From Planctomycetota bacterium (GTDB taxonomy: Bacteria > Planctomycetota > Planctomycetia > Planctomycetales > Planctomycetaceae), in assembly GCA_024278285.1 (NCBI GenBank), contig JAJRTM010000173.1, forward strand, positions 1-13,968: DNA of 13,968 nt, in the 5' to 3' direction. Both the position numbers and the translations under genes were made by a program. This document shows positions 7,355-13,968 of the stretch, in pieces; position 1 is the first letter of the stretch, and each line of letters starts with the position of its first letter. The notes beneath the pieces are model-generated. The model was not told where the DNA came from and searched no databases. It saw only the letters and a list, made by a program, of their open reading frames with translations.

Positions 7355-9799
7355 AATTTATTGGGAATGCTTGAATTGGTTCTGGCACAATCAGCGGTTC
7401 GTTTTACAGAGTGGTCAATTCCAGAGACTGCCTCTGAATGGGCGATGTTAATTGGCGTGCTTGTTTTACTGATCGTTTCAATGCTCGAAATTTATCGTCG
7501 GGATACGAAAAGTTTATCGCTTGGCTGGCGAATTCTGCTTCCCACACTGCGTATCGCAGCGATCATTGGGTTATTGATTGTGTTTCTTGATCCTCGCACG
7601 CGAACACAGACTTGGGCGGAACGTGCATCCCGTGTTGCGATTCTGGTTGATGTCTCCTCTTCCATGCAAAATCCCGCAGATGATCCGAATGAAAACAGTA
7701 GCTCTTCTTCTACGATGCCAACTCGTTTTGATCGCGTGGTTGAGCTGGTGCAGGATCAACCGTGGCTGGATGAATTAAGAAAATCTCACGAAGTTTCGAT
7801 TTACACGTTCGATAAATCACTCTCCTCTCGGATTGCAACACTTCCTAAGCTTGGTGCCGATCTAACAAACAATAAAACAGAGCAGAACTCTCAAACAGAA
7901 GCCGAAAATCAATCGGCACAATTACCCGATTGGAAAGAAGTTTTCCAGCCAACCGGCGAAGAGACCAGACTTGGCGAATCGGTGATTCAACTGATGCGTG
8001 AAATGAGCGGGAGAACGCTGGCGGGAATTGTCGTTATTTCCGATGGAGGCGGTAACGCCGGGGCTGATGTGCAAAGCTCGAACGATATTGCCCGTCAGTT
8101 GAAAGTTCGACTTTTTGCATTGGGAACCGGAGGCATCAAACCGCCCGTCAACCTGGAAGTCGCCAAGTTGGTCGCTCCCAGAGATGTGCAACTGGGCGAT
8201 CCTTTCGATATCGAAGCGTATGTTCGAGGGCAAGGATTGACCGGACGCACTGTTTCTGTGGAACTGTTGATGCAAGAGCAGGGAGACGAGGCGGAGCCAG
8301 TCGTTGTCGATCAGAAAGAGATCGCGTTGCTTGAAGATCAAGTGCCGATACAGGTCACTTTTCCTCGCACACCAACCGAAGAAGGAAAATTTGATTACAC
8401 CGTACGTGTTTCAACCTCTGCAGCGATCAAGGAAATTAAAACCGATGACAATCAACGCCTTGTCGCCATCAATGCGTTTGAGCGTCCTGTGAAAGTGCTT
8501 ATCTTCGCGGGCGGTCCTTCCTGGGATTATCGTTTTTTGTGTGGCACGTTAAATCGAAATCCGGGATTTGAAGTTGACGCATTCCTGCAAACGGGGGGCG
8601 TGGGTATTTCGCAGGATGTAAACAACATTCTGTTTGAATTTCCGAAAGAAAAAGCAGAATTGTACGAGTACGATGTCATTATCTGTTTCGATCCCGATTG
8701 GCATGTCGTTCCCGAACAGTCGCGAACTCTGTTTGAACAGTGGGTCAGCGATGAAGGGGGAGGAGCTGTTTTCATTGCAGGTGATATCAACACGCCGCTG
8801 CTGGCAAACTCTCAGGATGCCTTGCCGAAAATCCTTTATTTGCATCCAGTCTTTCTCGATACCATTCTGCCCGGCATCGACATGGTCAGTGCTTCAGTGC
8901 AGGTGCGTCCGTTGGAATTAACTCCCGAAGGAATTTCCTCCCCGTTATTACAGGTGACCGAAGATTTGGAAACGAGCCGAAAGTTCTGGGAAGAGTTTCC
9001 CGGCTTTTACCGATTTTATCCCACCACCGGCGCCAAAACAGGAGCCAGCGTTTACGCCTATGCAGGCGGCGTGGGCGAGTTGACCGAATCGGAACCGCCC
9101 ATTTTGCTCGCCAGTCAGTTTTATGGACAAGGCCGAACTTTTTACATTGGCTCTTCCGAATTTTATCGGCTGCGGGCAGAAGATCCGAAATATTTCGAGC
9201 GTTTCTGGACACGCCTTTCTCGTGAATCTGCCCAGAACCGAATGCGTCGGGGCAATCCTCGGGGGACGTTGATTGTCGATCAACAGTCTCTTTCTCTGGG
9301 CGAAACGATTAAGGTTCGTGCTCGGCTACTCGATGCAGAATTCGAACCGTTCACTGCAGAGAATATTCAAATTGAAGTCGAACAACCCGATGGTCGTCTG
9401 CTTGTGCCTCAGCCGAAACTTCGCCCCAATCCTTCACAGCCGGGGCGTTATGTGGGTGAGGTAAGAGGCAATCAACCGGGAAGATATCTGATACGTTTAA
9501 GGATACCGGGAACCAACAATGTGATTTCCGAATCGGTCCGTATCGAACTGCCGAATCTGGAGAGTAAAGATTTGCGTCAAAACATCAGACAGTTGCAATC
9601 CCTGGTTGCACAAACCGGCGGAGAGTATCAACCATTGAAGCAAGCAGATTTAGTTGTCGAGCATCTCCCTAATTCGAGCGAACAATTTTTGCTGGGCGAA
9701 CAGATTAAAACGTTGTGGGACCGTACCTGGCTGATGTGTTGCATCGTCGCATTATTCGGCATCGAATGGTTGATTCGTAAACTTTTGAAACTGGCATGA
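7352..9799 (+). CDS. Second membrane VWA protein with GATase-like domain
   Basis: An 815-residue envelope protein with the same plan as its upstream neighbour. It has membrane segment 1 (about 29-46), a basic loop ([13 protein letters not shown]), membrane segment 2 (about 59-79), a VWA domain with MIDAS DVSSS (D100, S102, S104) and VISDGGGN further on, then a beta-rich part. A flavodoxin/GATase1-like domain follows (about 377-500: [17 protein letters not shown], later [10 protein letters not shown]) with no cysteine at the nucleophile elbow, so amidotransferase activity is unlikely. An Ig-like beta region (about 640-730) comes next, and a final membrane segment (about 790-812) ends in basic RKLLKLA. 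Topology by the positive-inside rule puts the bulk in the periplasm. The ATG at 7352 is chosen on the AGGGAGGG 8 nt upstream. The 2-nt gap from the previous stop implies coupling. Probably an ancient paralogue and partner of the BatA-like protein; exact role unknown. Confidence 0.87.
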   Translation: MNLLGMLELVLAQSAVRFTEWSIPETASEWAMLIGVLVLLIVSMLEIYRRDTKSLSLGWRILLPTLRIAAIIGLLIVFLDPRTRTQTWAERASRVAILVDVSSSMQNPADDPNENSSSSSTMPTRFDRVVELVQDQPWLDELRKSHEVSIYTFDKSLSSRIATLPKLGADLTNNKTEQNSQTEAENQSAQLPDWKEVFQPTGEETRLGESVIQLMREMSGRTLAGIVVISDGGGNAGADVQSSNDIARQLKVRLFALGTGGIKPPVNLEVAKLVAPRDVQLGDPFDIEAYVRGQGLTGRTVSVELLMQEQGDEAEPVVVDQKEIALLEDQVPIQVTFPRTPTEEGKFDYTVRVSTSAAIKEIKTDDNQRLVAINAFERPVKVLIFAGGPSWDYRFLCGTLNRNPGFEVDAFLQTGGVGISQDVNNILFEFPKEKAELYEYDVIICFDPDWHVVPEQSRTLFEQWVSDEGGGAVFIAGDINTPLLANSQDALPKILYLHPVFLDTILPGIDMVSASVQVRPLELTPEGISSPLLQVTEDLETSRKFWEEFPGFYRFYPTTGAKTGASVYAYAGGVGELTESEPPILLASQFYGQGRTFYIGSSEFYRLRAEDPKYFERFWTRLSRESAQNRMRRGNPRGTLIVDQQSLSLGETIKVRARLLDAEFEPFTAENIQIEVEQPDGRLLVPQPKLRPNPSQPGRYVGEVRGNQPGRYLIRLRIPGTNNVISESVRIELPNLESKDLRQNIRQLQSLVAQTGGEYQPLKQADLVVEHLPNSSEQFLLGEQIKTLWDRTWLMCCIVALFGIEWLIRKLLKLA

Positions 9800-9827
9800 T
9801 TTTATTTCCACCTAGAACTGTAGAACT

Positions 9828-9892
9828 GTAGGGTGCGTTGAAACGCACCAAATGAGGTATGCGTGAAAAAGGTGCGTCGCGACGCACCCTAC
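9828..9892. repeat. Palindromic repeat element C
   Basis: The element has inverted ends GTAGGGTGCGT (9828-9838) and ACGCACCCTAC (9882-9892), and each end forms its own hairpin: GGTGCGTT / AACGCACC (9832-9839 with 9842-9849) and a perfect 18-bp palindrome at 9871-9888. Just before it, TAGAACTG is repeated directly (9813-9820 and 9821-9828). This layout of two end hairpins inside inverted ends is the same as element B, with unrelated sequence. GTAGGGTGCG-type palindromes are, from memory, common dispersed repeats in several bacterial groups. It lies 28 bp after the stop of the second VWA gene. Confidence 0.75.
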
Positions 9893-9949
9893 GATAATTT
9901 ATTTATTGGAAGTTTCAATGATATTGAACGAACATGTCGCACTCGTCTT

Positions 9950-9990
9950 GTTGCTACGCAACCCAACCGCTAAAAGCGGATGGGCTACCC
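9950..9990. repeat. Palindromic repeat family D, copy 2
   Basis: Same orientation and layout as the copy at 26-65: hairpin GTTGC, loop TAC, GCAAC (9950-9962), then CCCA-A-CCGCT, loop AAA, AGCGG-A-TGGG (9962-9984), then CTACCC. The inner stem differs in sequence from the first copy but still pairs, apart from one A-A mismatch. It shares the gap 9800-10089 with element C, which makes that gap mostly repeat sequence. Confidence 0.7.
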
Positions 9991-10022
9991 GGTAATTTCC
10001 CACTCTTGAGTAAAGTATACCT

Positions 10023-10055
10023 GTTTACGCAGTCGCCTTCGGCTTGCCGTTAAAC
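10023..10055. other. Imperfect dyad upstream of the DUF4175-like gene
   Basis: GTTTACG (10023-10029) and CGTTAAAC (10048-10055) can pair with one bulged base around a GCC-TTC-GGC core. It could be a degraded repeat or part of a leader. The remaining 34 bp before the gene show no strong promoter or ribosome binding site. Confidence 0.3.
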
Positions 10056-10089
10056 AAATTATTCGTAACCGTGCAGAGTCTACATTATT

Positions 10090-12444
10090 ATGAACCTGAC
10101 ATTACCCGAACAAGTTGATGCTTTGTTGTCGAAGCTGCGTTCAGCCATTCGGCGGTATGTGCTTCTGCGCGGCATTGCTATTTTTCTGACTTCGCTGGTA
10201 CTCGTTTTCTGGGTCAGCCTGGCGATTGAATCGTCCTGGTTTTCAATGACAAAACTGGAACTCCCTTCGCAAGTACGGCTCGTGATTATTCTGATCGGTC
10301 TTGCCATTCTGCTGGGGGTTTTCTTTCAGGCAATCATCTGGCAATTACTTATCAGCCTGAAACGGCGAGCGTTGGCGTTGCTACTTGAAAAACGTTTTCC
10401 CGAATTGAATGATCGACTCATTACTGCGGTCGAAACGGCTGAGCAGGCGACTCAAAATCAATCCGATCCCGAACTGACGCAGGCGATGCTGGCCAGAACG
10501 CTTAGGGAAACAGAAAAACTGACCGATTCGCTGGATGTCAAAGATGTCTTCAATACCAGTCCCATCAGACGAGCCGGGTTCCTGGCGACGATTGCGGTTC
10601 TTTCTGTTGCAGCGACCGCGGTTGCTTCTCCGCAAACATTTTCACACTGGTCTAACGCTTATGTAAGACTAGCCGAAGATTACTGGAACCGGGTCAATGG
10701 GCTGAATGCTTATTTGATTGCCCAGCCGGGGGATCGAATTCGCGAATTCAAAAATCATACATGCAAGCATGCAGCCGGGGCAGATTTAACGATTCTTGTC
10801 GAAACGCAGCCCGGCAAACAGACTCCCCAGCAAGTATTACTCTCTTATAAAACGAAGACGGGCGCACGTGGCCGCGCGGTGATGAGTCCGGCTGGTAACG
10901 GTAAATTTCGTCACACGATTGGTAATCTGGTTGATGATATTGAATTTACCATCACCGGCGGAGACTACACGACCTCAACACCTTATCGAGTTATTACCGT
11001 TCCCGAACCACATATAGAATCGCTACAGGCCCAATGTAAATATCCCGATTACACCGGCTGGAACTTGCCCGGCATCGGGGAAGAGAACCAATTTCTAATT
11101 TCATCATCGGAAATATCGGTGCCAATGGAAACAACCGTTCTTCTCAAAGCTCGCTCAACAAAGCCGGTCGTGGAAGTCAAAATAACGGGGCGAAACTTTG
11201 AACTTGATATCAAAAAGAATGCCGAGACCGGTATCTGTTCCGGCTTGTGCAAATTTATTGATGAACGAGGAATGACGACCAAGCAAACGTATTTGGCTGA
11301 TACCGAATTGAGCTTGATTGATAAAACGGGTTATGAAATTTCAATCCCGTTATTTGTAACCAATCGATACAATATTAAAAACGATTCAGCCTCTGAAGTA
11401 TCTTCCAGTATTCCGATTGATGGCGGCGAATCGCTGCGGATTTATCTGGAAGATACCGATGGCATCATCAACCTGGAACCGGCTCGTTTGCAGATTGTCG
11501 GAATTGTTGATGAACCACCTGAAGTGCAAACCCGTTTGAATGGGATCGGTAAAGCGATCACCAGAAAAGCTTTCCTTCCCGTTGCAGGCGAAATACAAGA
11601 TGATTACGGCTTGGCTGAAGTTCATTTTGAATACCGTCTGAAACAGGAAAAAGAATACGAAAGTTCTCCCATCCAGCGACAACCTGCGGGCAAACGGACC
11701 TTTGTGATGGAAGGAACCGAGCAGGCCCCCAAAGTGAAGTTCGATGTTCTTCCGCTCGACTTGAACCTGGACGATATTTTGTATGTTTCCCTGGTCGCTT
11801 CTGATAAAGATATTTTTAATGGGCCTCACATGACCCGAGGCGAAACCTACCGCCTGAAAATTGTCAGCGATGAAGAATTGCTTTCAATTTTGCATCAGGA
11901 TGAACTTAATTTGCGAAGACGATTTGAACAGATTATCGAAGAATTAACTCGCTCTCGAGATGACCTGTTTGAAGCCAAAACAAAAGATAAAAAACTAATT
12001 GCCGATTCTGTTCAGCGCACTCTGAATACGGTGCGAAAAGATAAAGTGGAAACCGATGCGGTCCGTGCAGCTTTTGAAAGCTTGCAAGAAGAGATGGTTA
12101 ACAATCGAGTCGATACCCCTCAAGTCAGACGCCGACTGAATGAGAACATTATCAAACCACTTGCCCGCATTATCGAACAAGACTTTGGAACAACCGAAGA
12201 ATATTTAAGGTTGCTCGATTTTTCGTTTCGCGATCATTCAACATCAAAAGTGACTGCTGCTCAGTCCGTTGCCGAAATGGACCGATTATTGGCGAATTTA
12301 CGACAAGTTTTGCAGGCGATGCGTAAACTTGAGGATTTCCAGGCAGTGATTGAGCTGCTAAAAGCTATTATTAAGGATGAAAAGGCTCTGCAAAAAAAGA
12401 CCGAAGCCGAACGAAAAAAGAAGCTGATCGATCTGCTGAATTAG
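10090..12444 (+). CDS. DUF4175-like large membrane protein
   Basis: A 784-residue protein with three membrane segments near the N-terminus (about 24-48, 62-84 and 161-180). Between segments 2 and 3 is a cytoplasmic stretch with LALLLEKRFPELNDRLITAVE (95-115), a pattern I associate with DUF4175/TIGR02302-type proteins. After segment 3 comes a long region predicted periplasmic: beta-rich segments (about 200-580, with CKYPDYTGW from residue 316 and two further Ig-like stretches), then a charged, helical, probably coiled-coil part from about 595 to the end. The ATG at 10090 has only a weak upstream site (CAGAG). The gene is separated from the second VWA gene by 290 bp of mostly repeat sequence, yet keeps the strand and the envelope theme. 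Probably a structural subunit of the same system. The family assignment rests on architecture and motif memory, so it is less sure than for moxR. Confidence 0.75.
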   Translation: MNLTLPEQVDALLSKLRSAIRRYVLLRGIAIFLTSLVLVFWVSLAIESSWFSMTKLELPSQVRLVIILIGLAILLGVFFQAIIWQLLISLKRRALALLLEKRFPELNDRLITAVETAEQATQNQSDPELTQAMLARTLRETEKLTDSLDVKDVFNTSPIRRAGFLATIAVLSVAATAVASPQTFSHWSNAYVRLAEDYWNRVNGLNAYLIAQPGDRIREFKNHTCKHAAGADLTILVETQPGKQTPQQVLLSYKTKTGARGRAVMSPAGNGKFRHTIGNLVDDIEFTITGGDYTTSTPYRVITVPEPHIESLQAQCKYPDYTGWNLPGIGEENQFLISSSEISVPMETTVLLKARSTKPVVEVKITGRNFELDIKKNAETGICSGLCKFIDERGMTTKQTYLADTELSLIDKTGYEISIPLFVTNRYNIKNDSASEVSSSIPIDGGESLRIYLEDTDGIINLEPARLQIVGIVDEPPEVQTRLNGIGKAITRKAFLPVAGEIQDDYGLAEVHFEYRLKQEKEYESSPIQRQPAGKRTFVMEGTEQAPKVKFDVLPLDLNLDDILYVSLVASDKDIFNGPHMTRGETYRLKIVSDEELLSILHQDELNLRRRFEQIIEELTRSRDDLFEAKTKDKKLIADSVQRTLNTVRKDKVETDAVRAAFESLQEEMVNNRVDTPQVRRRLNENIIKPLARIIEQDFGTTEEYLRLLDFSFRDHSTSKVTAAQSVAEMDRLLANLRQVLQAMRKLEDFQAVIELLKAIIKDEKALQKKTEAERKKKLIDLLN

Positions 12445-12446
12445 TG

Positions 12447-12452
12447 TATAAT
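12447..12452 (+). promoter_or_regulatory. Candidate -10 hexamer TATAAT
   Basis: A perfect TATAAT lies 2 bp after the stop of the DUF4175-like gene and 65 bp before the next start. The best partner at 17-bp spacing is CTGATC (12424-12429), a poor -35, and there is no extended -10 TG. An internal promoter for the last gene is possible but weakly supported. Confidence 0.2.
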
Positions 12453-12517
12453 ATAACGATTGCTATAGCTTGGGCTCTGCCTGGCGAACGATCTCTTTTC
12501 CTCACGGAGAAAGCCGA

Positions 12518-13968
12518 ATGAATCAATCAACAAAGCTGATCTTGTTCCTGATCACTCTCACGACAGGCTTGTTCCTCTCGATTGACACAAGCACTCATGC
12601 TCAGCAGTCAGGCTCTAAAAGCAAAGAGGAATCGGAAAATAAGGCGAAACAGGAACAATCGCTGAAAGAATTACAGTCCCGTATTTCCGGTCGATACCAG
12701 CGTTTTGCGAAAACGTTGACTCAACTGCATGGCTACATGCGAAAAAGCGACCCTGCTCGCGCGGAGTTACTGCTACGGGTGATCGGCAAAAGCAAGGAAG
12801 CCCAAATCGATTCTCAGATGGCTTCCATTTTGCAATTGCTTTCTGAAGATTCGCCTCAGTTCGCGAACGTCGTTGGGCGGCAGGAAGACCTGGTTAAATC
12901 TTTAATGACACTGCTCGATGTGCTGCAAAGTGAAGATGAACAAAAAAGATTAAACGATGAAATCGCCCGCCTGGAAGAGTTAATCGGCGATCTGAATAAA
13001 ATTGTTGTCAACCAGAAAGAAGTACGCGCAGGAACCGAACGAGGACGCCCACTTGATTCCCTCGAATCAAAACAAAAAGATGTAGCAGAACAAACAGATA
13101 AACTGGCCGAGAAAATTGATCAACAGGATCGCGAAAAGAAAAAACAAAACGAAAAAGAAAATCCCGAACAGGACAGCAAGCCTCAAGACGGGAAACCTCA
13201 GGATGGAAAGCCTCAGGATGGAAAGCCTCAGGACGGCAAACCTCAAGATGGGAAACCTCAAGATGGGAAACCTCAGGATGGGAAGCCACAGGATGGGAAA
13301 CCACAGGAAAGTAAACCACAAGAGCAAAGTTCCGAGGAAACGCCAGGGCGGGAAGAAGTTGAAAATGCTCTTGATAAAATGAAAAAAGCGATTGAAGATC
13401 TGAAAAAGAAAAATCGCGATAATGCTGCCCGTGACCAGGATCAGGCAATTGCTGAGCTTGAAAAAGCAAAGGCGAAACTTGAAGAGATTCTCAGGCAGTT
13501 GCGCGAAGAAGAGCAGAAGATTATGCTCGCAGCGCTCGAAGCACGTTTTCGAAAGATGCTGCAAATGCAGGTCACGATCCGGAAATCGTCGCAACAGATT
13601 GCACAAATCAAAACGGACAAACGATTGCCCAGGCATCGGGCGCGTGCTATTCAACTGGCGCGTGATGAACAGGATATCGTCCACGAAGCGAGCAAAGCAC
13701 TAATTCTGTTACGCGAAGAAGGTTCTTCGGTCGCATTTCCCGAAGCAGTGCAGGCGATCCGGGAAGATATGCAGACAACCACAAAACGGCTGAATGAATT
13801 TCAGGTTGACGAACTGACCATCGCGATTGAAGACGATATCATCGAAGCACTCGAAGAAATGGTGGAAGCGCTGCGGAGAGAAATGGAAAAACTCGAAGAA
13901 GGAGAAAAACAAAAACAACAGCAGGGGGAACCATCAGATCCTGCATTGGTCGATTTAATTGCAGAATT
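12518..13968 (+). CDS. Secreted coiled-coil protein with KPQDG repeats (3' end cut off)
   Basis: An open reading frame that runs off the window end; 483 residues are visible and no stop is reached. The ATG at 12518 has GGAG (12506-12509) 8 nt upstream. It starts with a signal peptide (MNQSTK, hydrophobic [16 protein letters not shown], likely cut after THA at about residue 28). An N-terminal helical domain (about 35-210) is followed by a low-complexity linker (221-270) of eight exact KPQDG units and two degenerate ones. Then come charged heptad-like helices (about 275-475, for example [19 protein letters not shown] and [19 protein letters not shown]), strongly suggesting long coiled coils. 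It lies 73 bp after the DUF4175-like gene and is probably co-transcribed with it. I recognise no enzyme domain. A periplasmic scaffold or tether fits what can be seen; function is otherwise unknown. Confidence 0.85.
   Translation, partial: MNQSTKLILFLITLTTGLFLSIDTSTHAQQSGSKSKEESENKAKQEQSLKELQSRISGRYQRFAKTLTQLHGYMRKSDPARAELLLRVIGKSKEAQIDSQMASILQLLSEDSPQFANVVGRQEDLVKSLMTLLDVLQSEDEQKRLNDEIARLEELIGDLNKIVVNQKEVRAGTERGRPLDSLESKQKDVAEQTDKLAEKIDQQDREKKKQNEKENPEQDSKPQDGKPQDGKPQDGKPQDGKPQDGKPQDGKPQDGKPQDGKPQESKPQEQSSEETPGREEVENALDKMKKAIEDLKKKNRDNAARDQDQAIAELEKAKAKLEEILRQLREEEQKIMLAALEARFRKMLQMQVTIRKSSQQIAQIKTDKRLPRHRARAIQLARDEQDIVHEASKALILLREEGSSVAFPEAVQAIREDMQTTTKRLNEFQVDELTIAIEDDIIEALEEMVEALRREMEKLEEGEKQKQQQGEPSDPALVDLIAE
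13178..13327 (+). repeat. 15-bp coding tandem repeat (KPQDG)
   Basis: Eight consecutive 15-bp units (13178-13297) all translate to KPQDG, although codons vary at third positions (CCT/CCA, CAA/CAG, GAC/GAT, GGG/GGA/GGC). Two degenerate units, KPQES and KPQEQ, follow (13298-13327). Units 5 and 6 are identical at DNA level, and units 2 and 3 differ by one base. Synonymous drift with constant protein sequence suggests the peptide itself is maintained. The repeat makes a hydrophilic, Pro-rich spacer between two helical regions. Confidence 0.9.

Noticed and set aside
26..9990. CRISPR-like repeat
   Set aside because: Family D has two copies almost 10 kb apart with no spacer array; the palindromes fit REP-like elements.
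11386..11829. 147-residue minus-strand ORF inside the DUF4175-like gene
   Set aside because: It lies wholly within a coherent long plus-strand gene and has no features of its own; the same applies to the 139-residue one at 7922-8341.
13067..13684. 205-residue minus-strand ORF opposite the coiled-coil gene
   Set aside because: It mirrors the KPQDG repeat and the lysine/glutamate-rich helices as a Phe/Leu-rich low-complexity peptide. The plus strand has a signal peptide, ribosome site and sensible domains.

Overview
The window reads as a chromosomal segment from a planctomycete-type bacterium. This is inferred from the gene order MoxR ATPase, DUF58, BatA-like VWA protein, second VWA protein, large membrane protein with a DUF4175-like outline, and secreted coiled-coil protein. 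Long envelope proteins and palindromic intergenic repeats familiar from such genomes support it. No rRNA, tRNA, CRISPR array or complete insertion sequence was seen.

Layout. Positions 1-169 hold a palindromic repeat (family D) beyond the 3' end of a minus-strand gene (170-1120) for a secreted protein of unknown function. After a 279-bp divergent gap comes a plus-strand gene (1400-2359) for an ATP-grasp-fold enzyme of unknown substrate. Positions 2360-2731 hold no gene. They contain a 9-bp hairpin and a 193-bp MITE-like inverted-repeat element (A) that ends 39 bp before moxR. From 2732 to the window edge all genes lie on the plus strand: MoxR AAA+ ATPase (2732-3778), DUF58 protein (3744-4649, overlapping moxR by 35 nt), BatA-like membrane VWA protein (4821-7349), a second membrane VWA protein starting 2 nt after the previous stop (7352-9799), a DUF4175-like membrane protein (10090-12444), and a signal-peptide coiled-coil protein with KPQDG repeats (12518 onward, cut by the window end and lacking its stop).

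How the genes may work together. MoxR and DUF58 have no membrane segments and should be cytoplasmic. By the positive-inside rule the two VWA proteins and the DUF4175-like protein put large domains into the periplasm and return short tails or loops to the cytoplasm. The last protein has a signal peptide. The simplest model is a MoxR-powered, metal-dependent (MIDAS) envelope assembly related in logic to Bat (aerotolerance) loci, with extra planctomycete-type subunits. The biological role is not visible from sequence.

The most notable non-coding signals are: (i) a tandem TCCCCC tract coding for Ser-Pro at the end of the BatA-like gene, whose CCCTCCC units are exact complements of the strong Shine-Dalgarno of the next gene; (ii) distinct palindromic repeat elements in the larger gaps of the cluster; (iii) two copies of one palindrome family whose loop-proximal stem differs in sequence but keeps its pairing.
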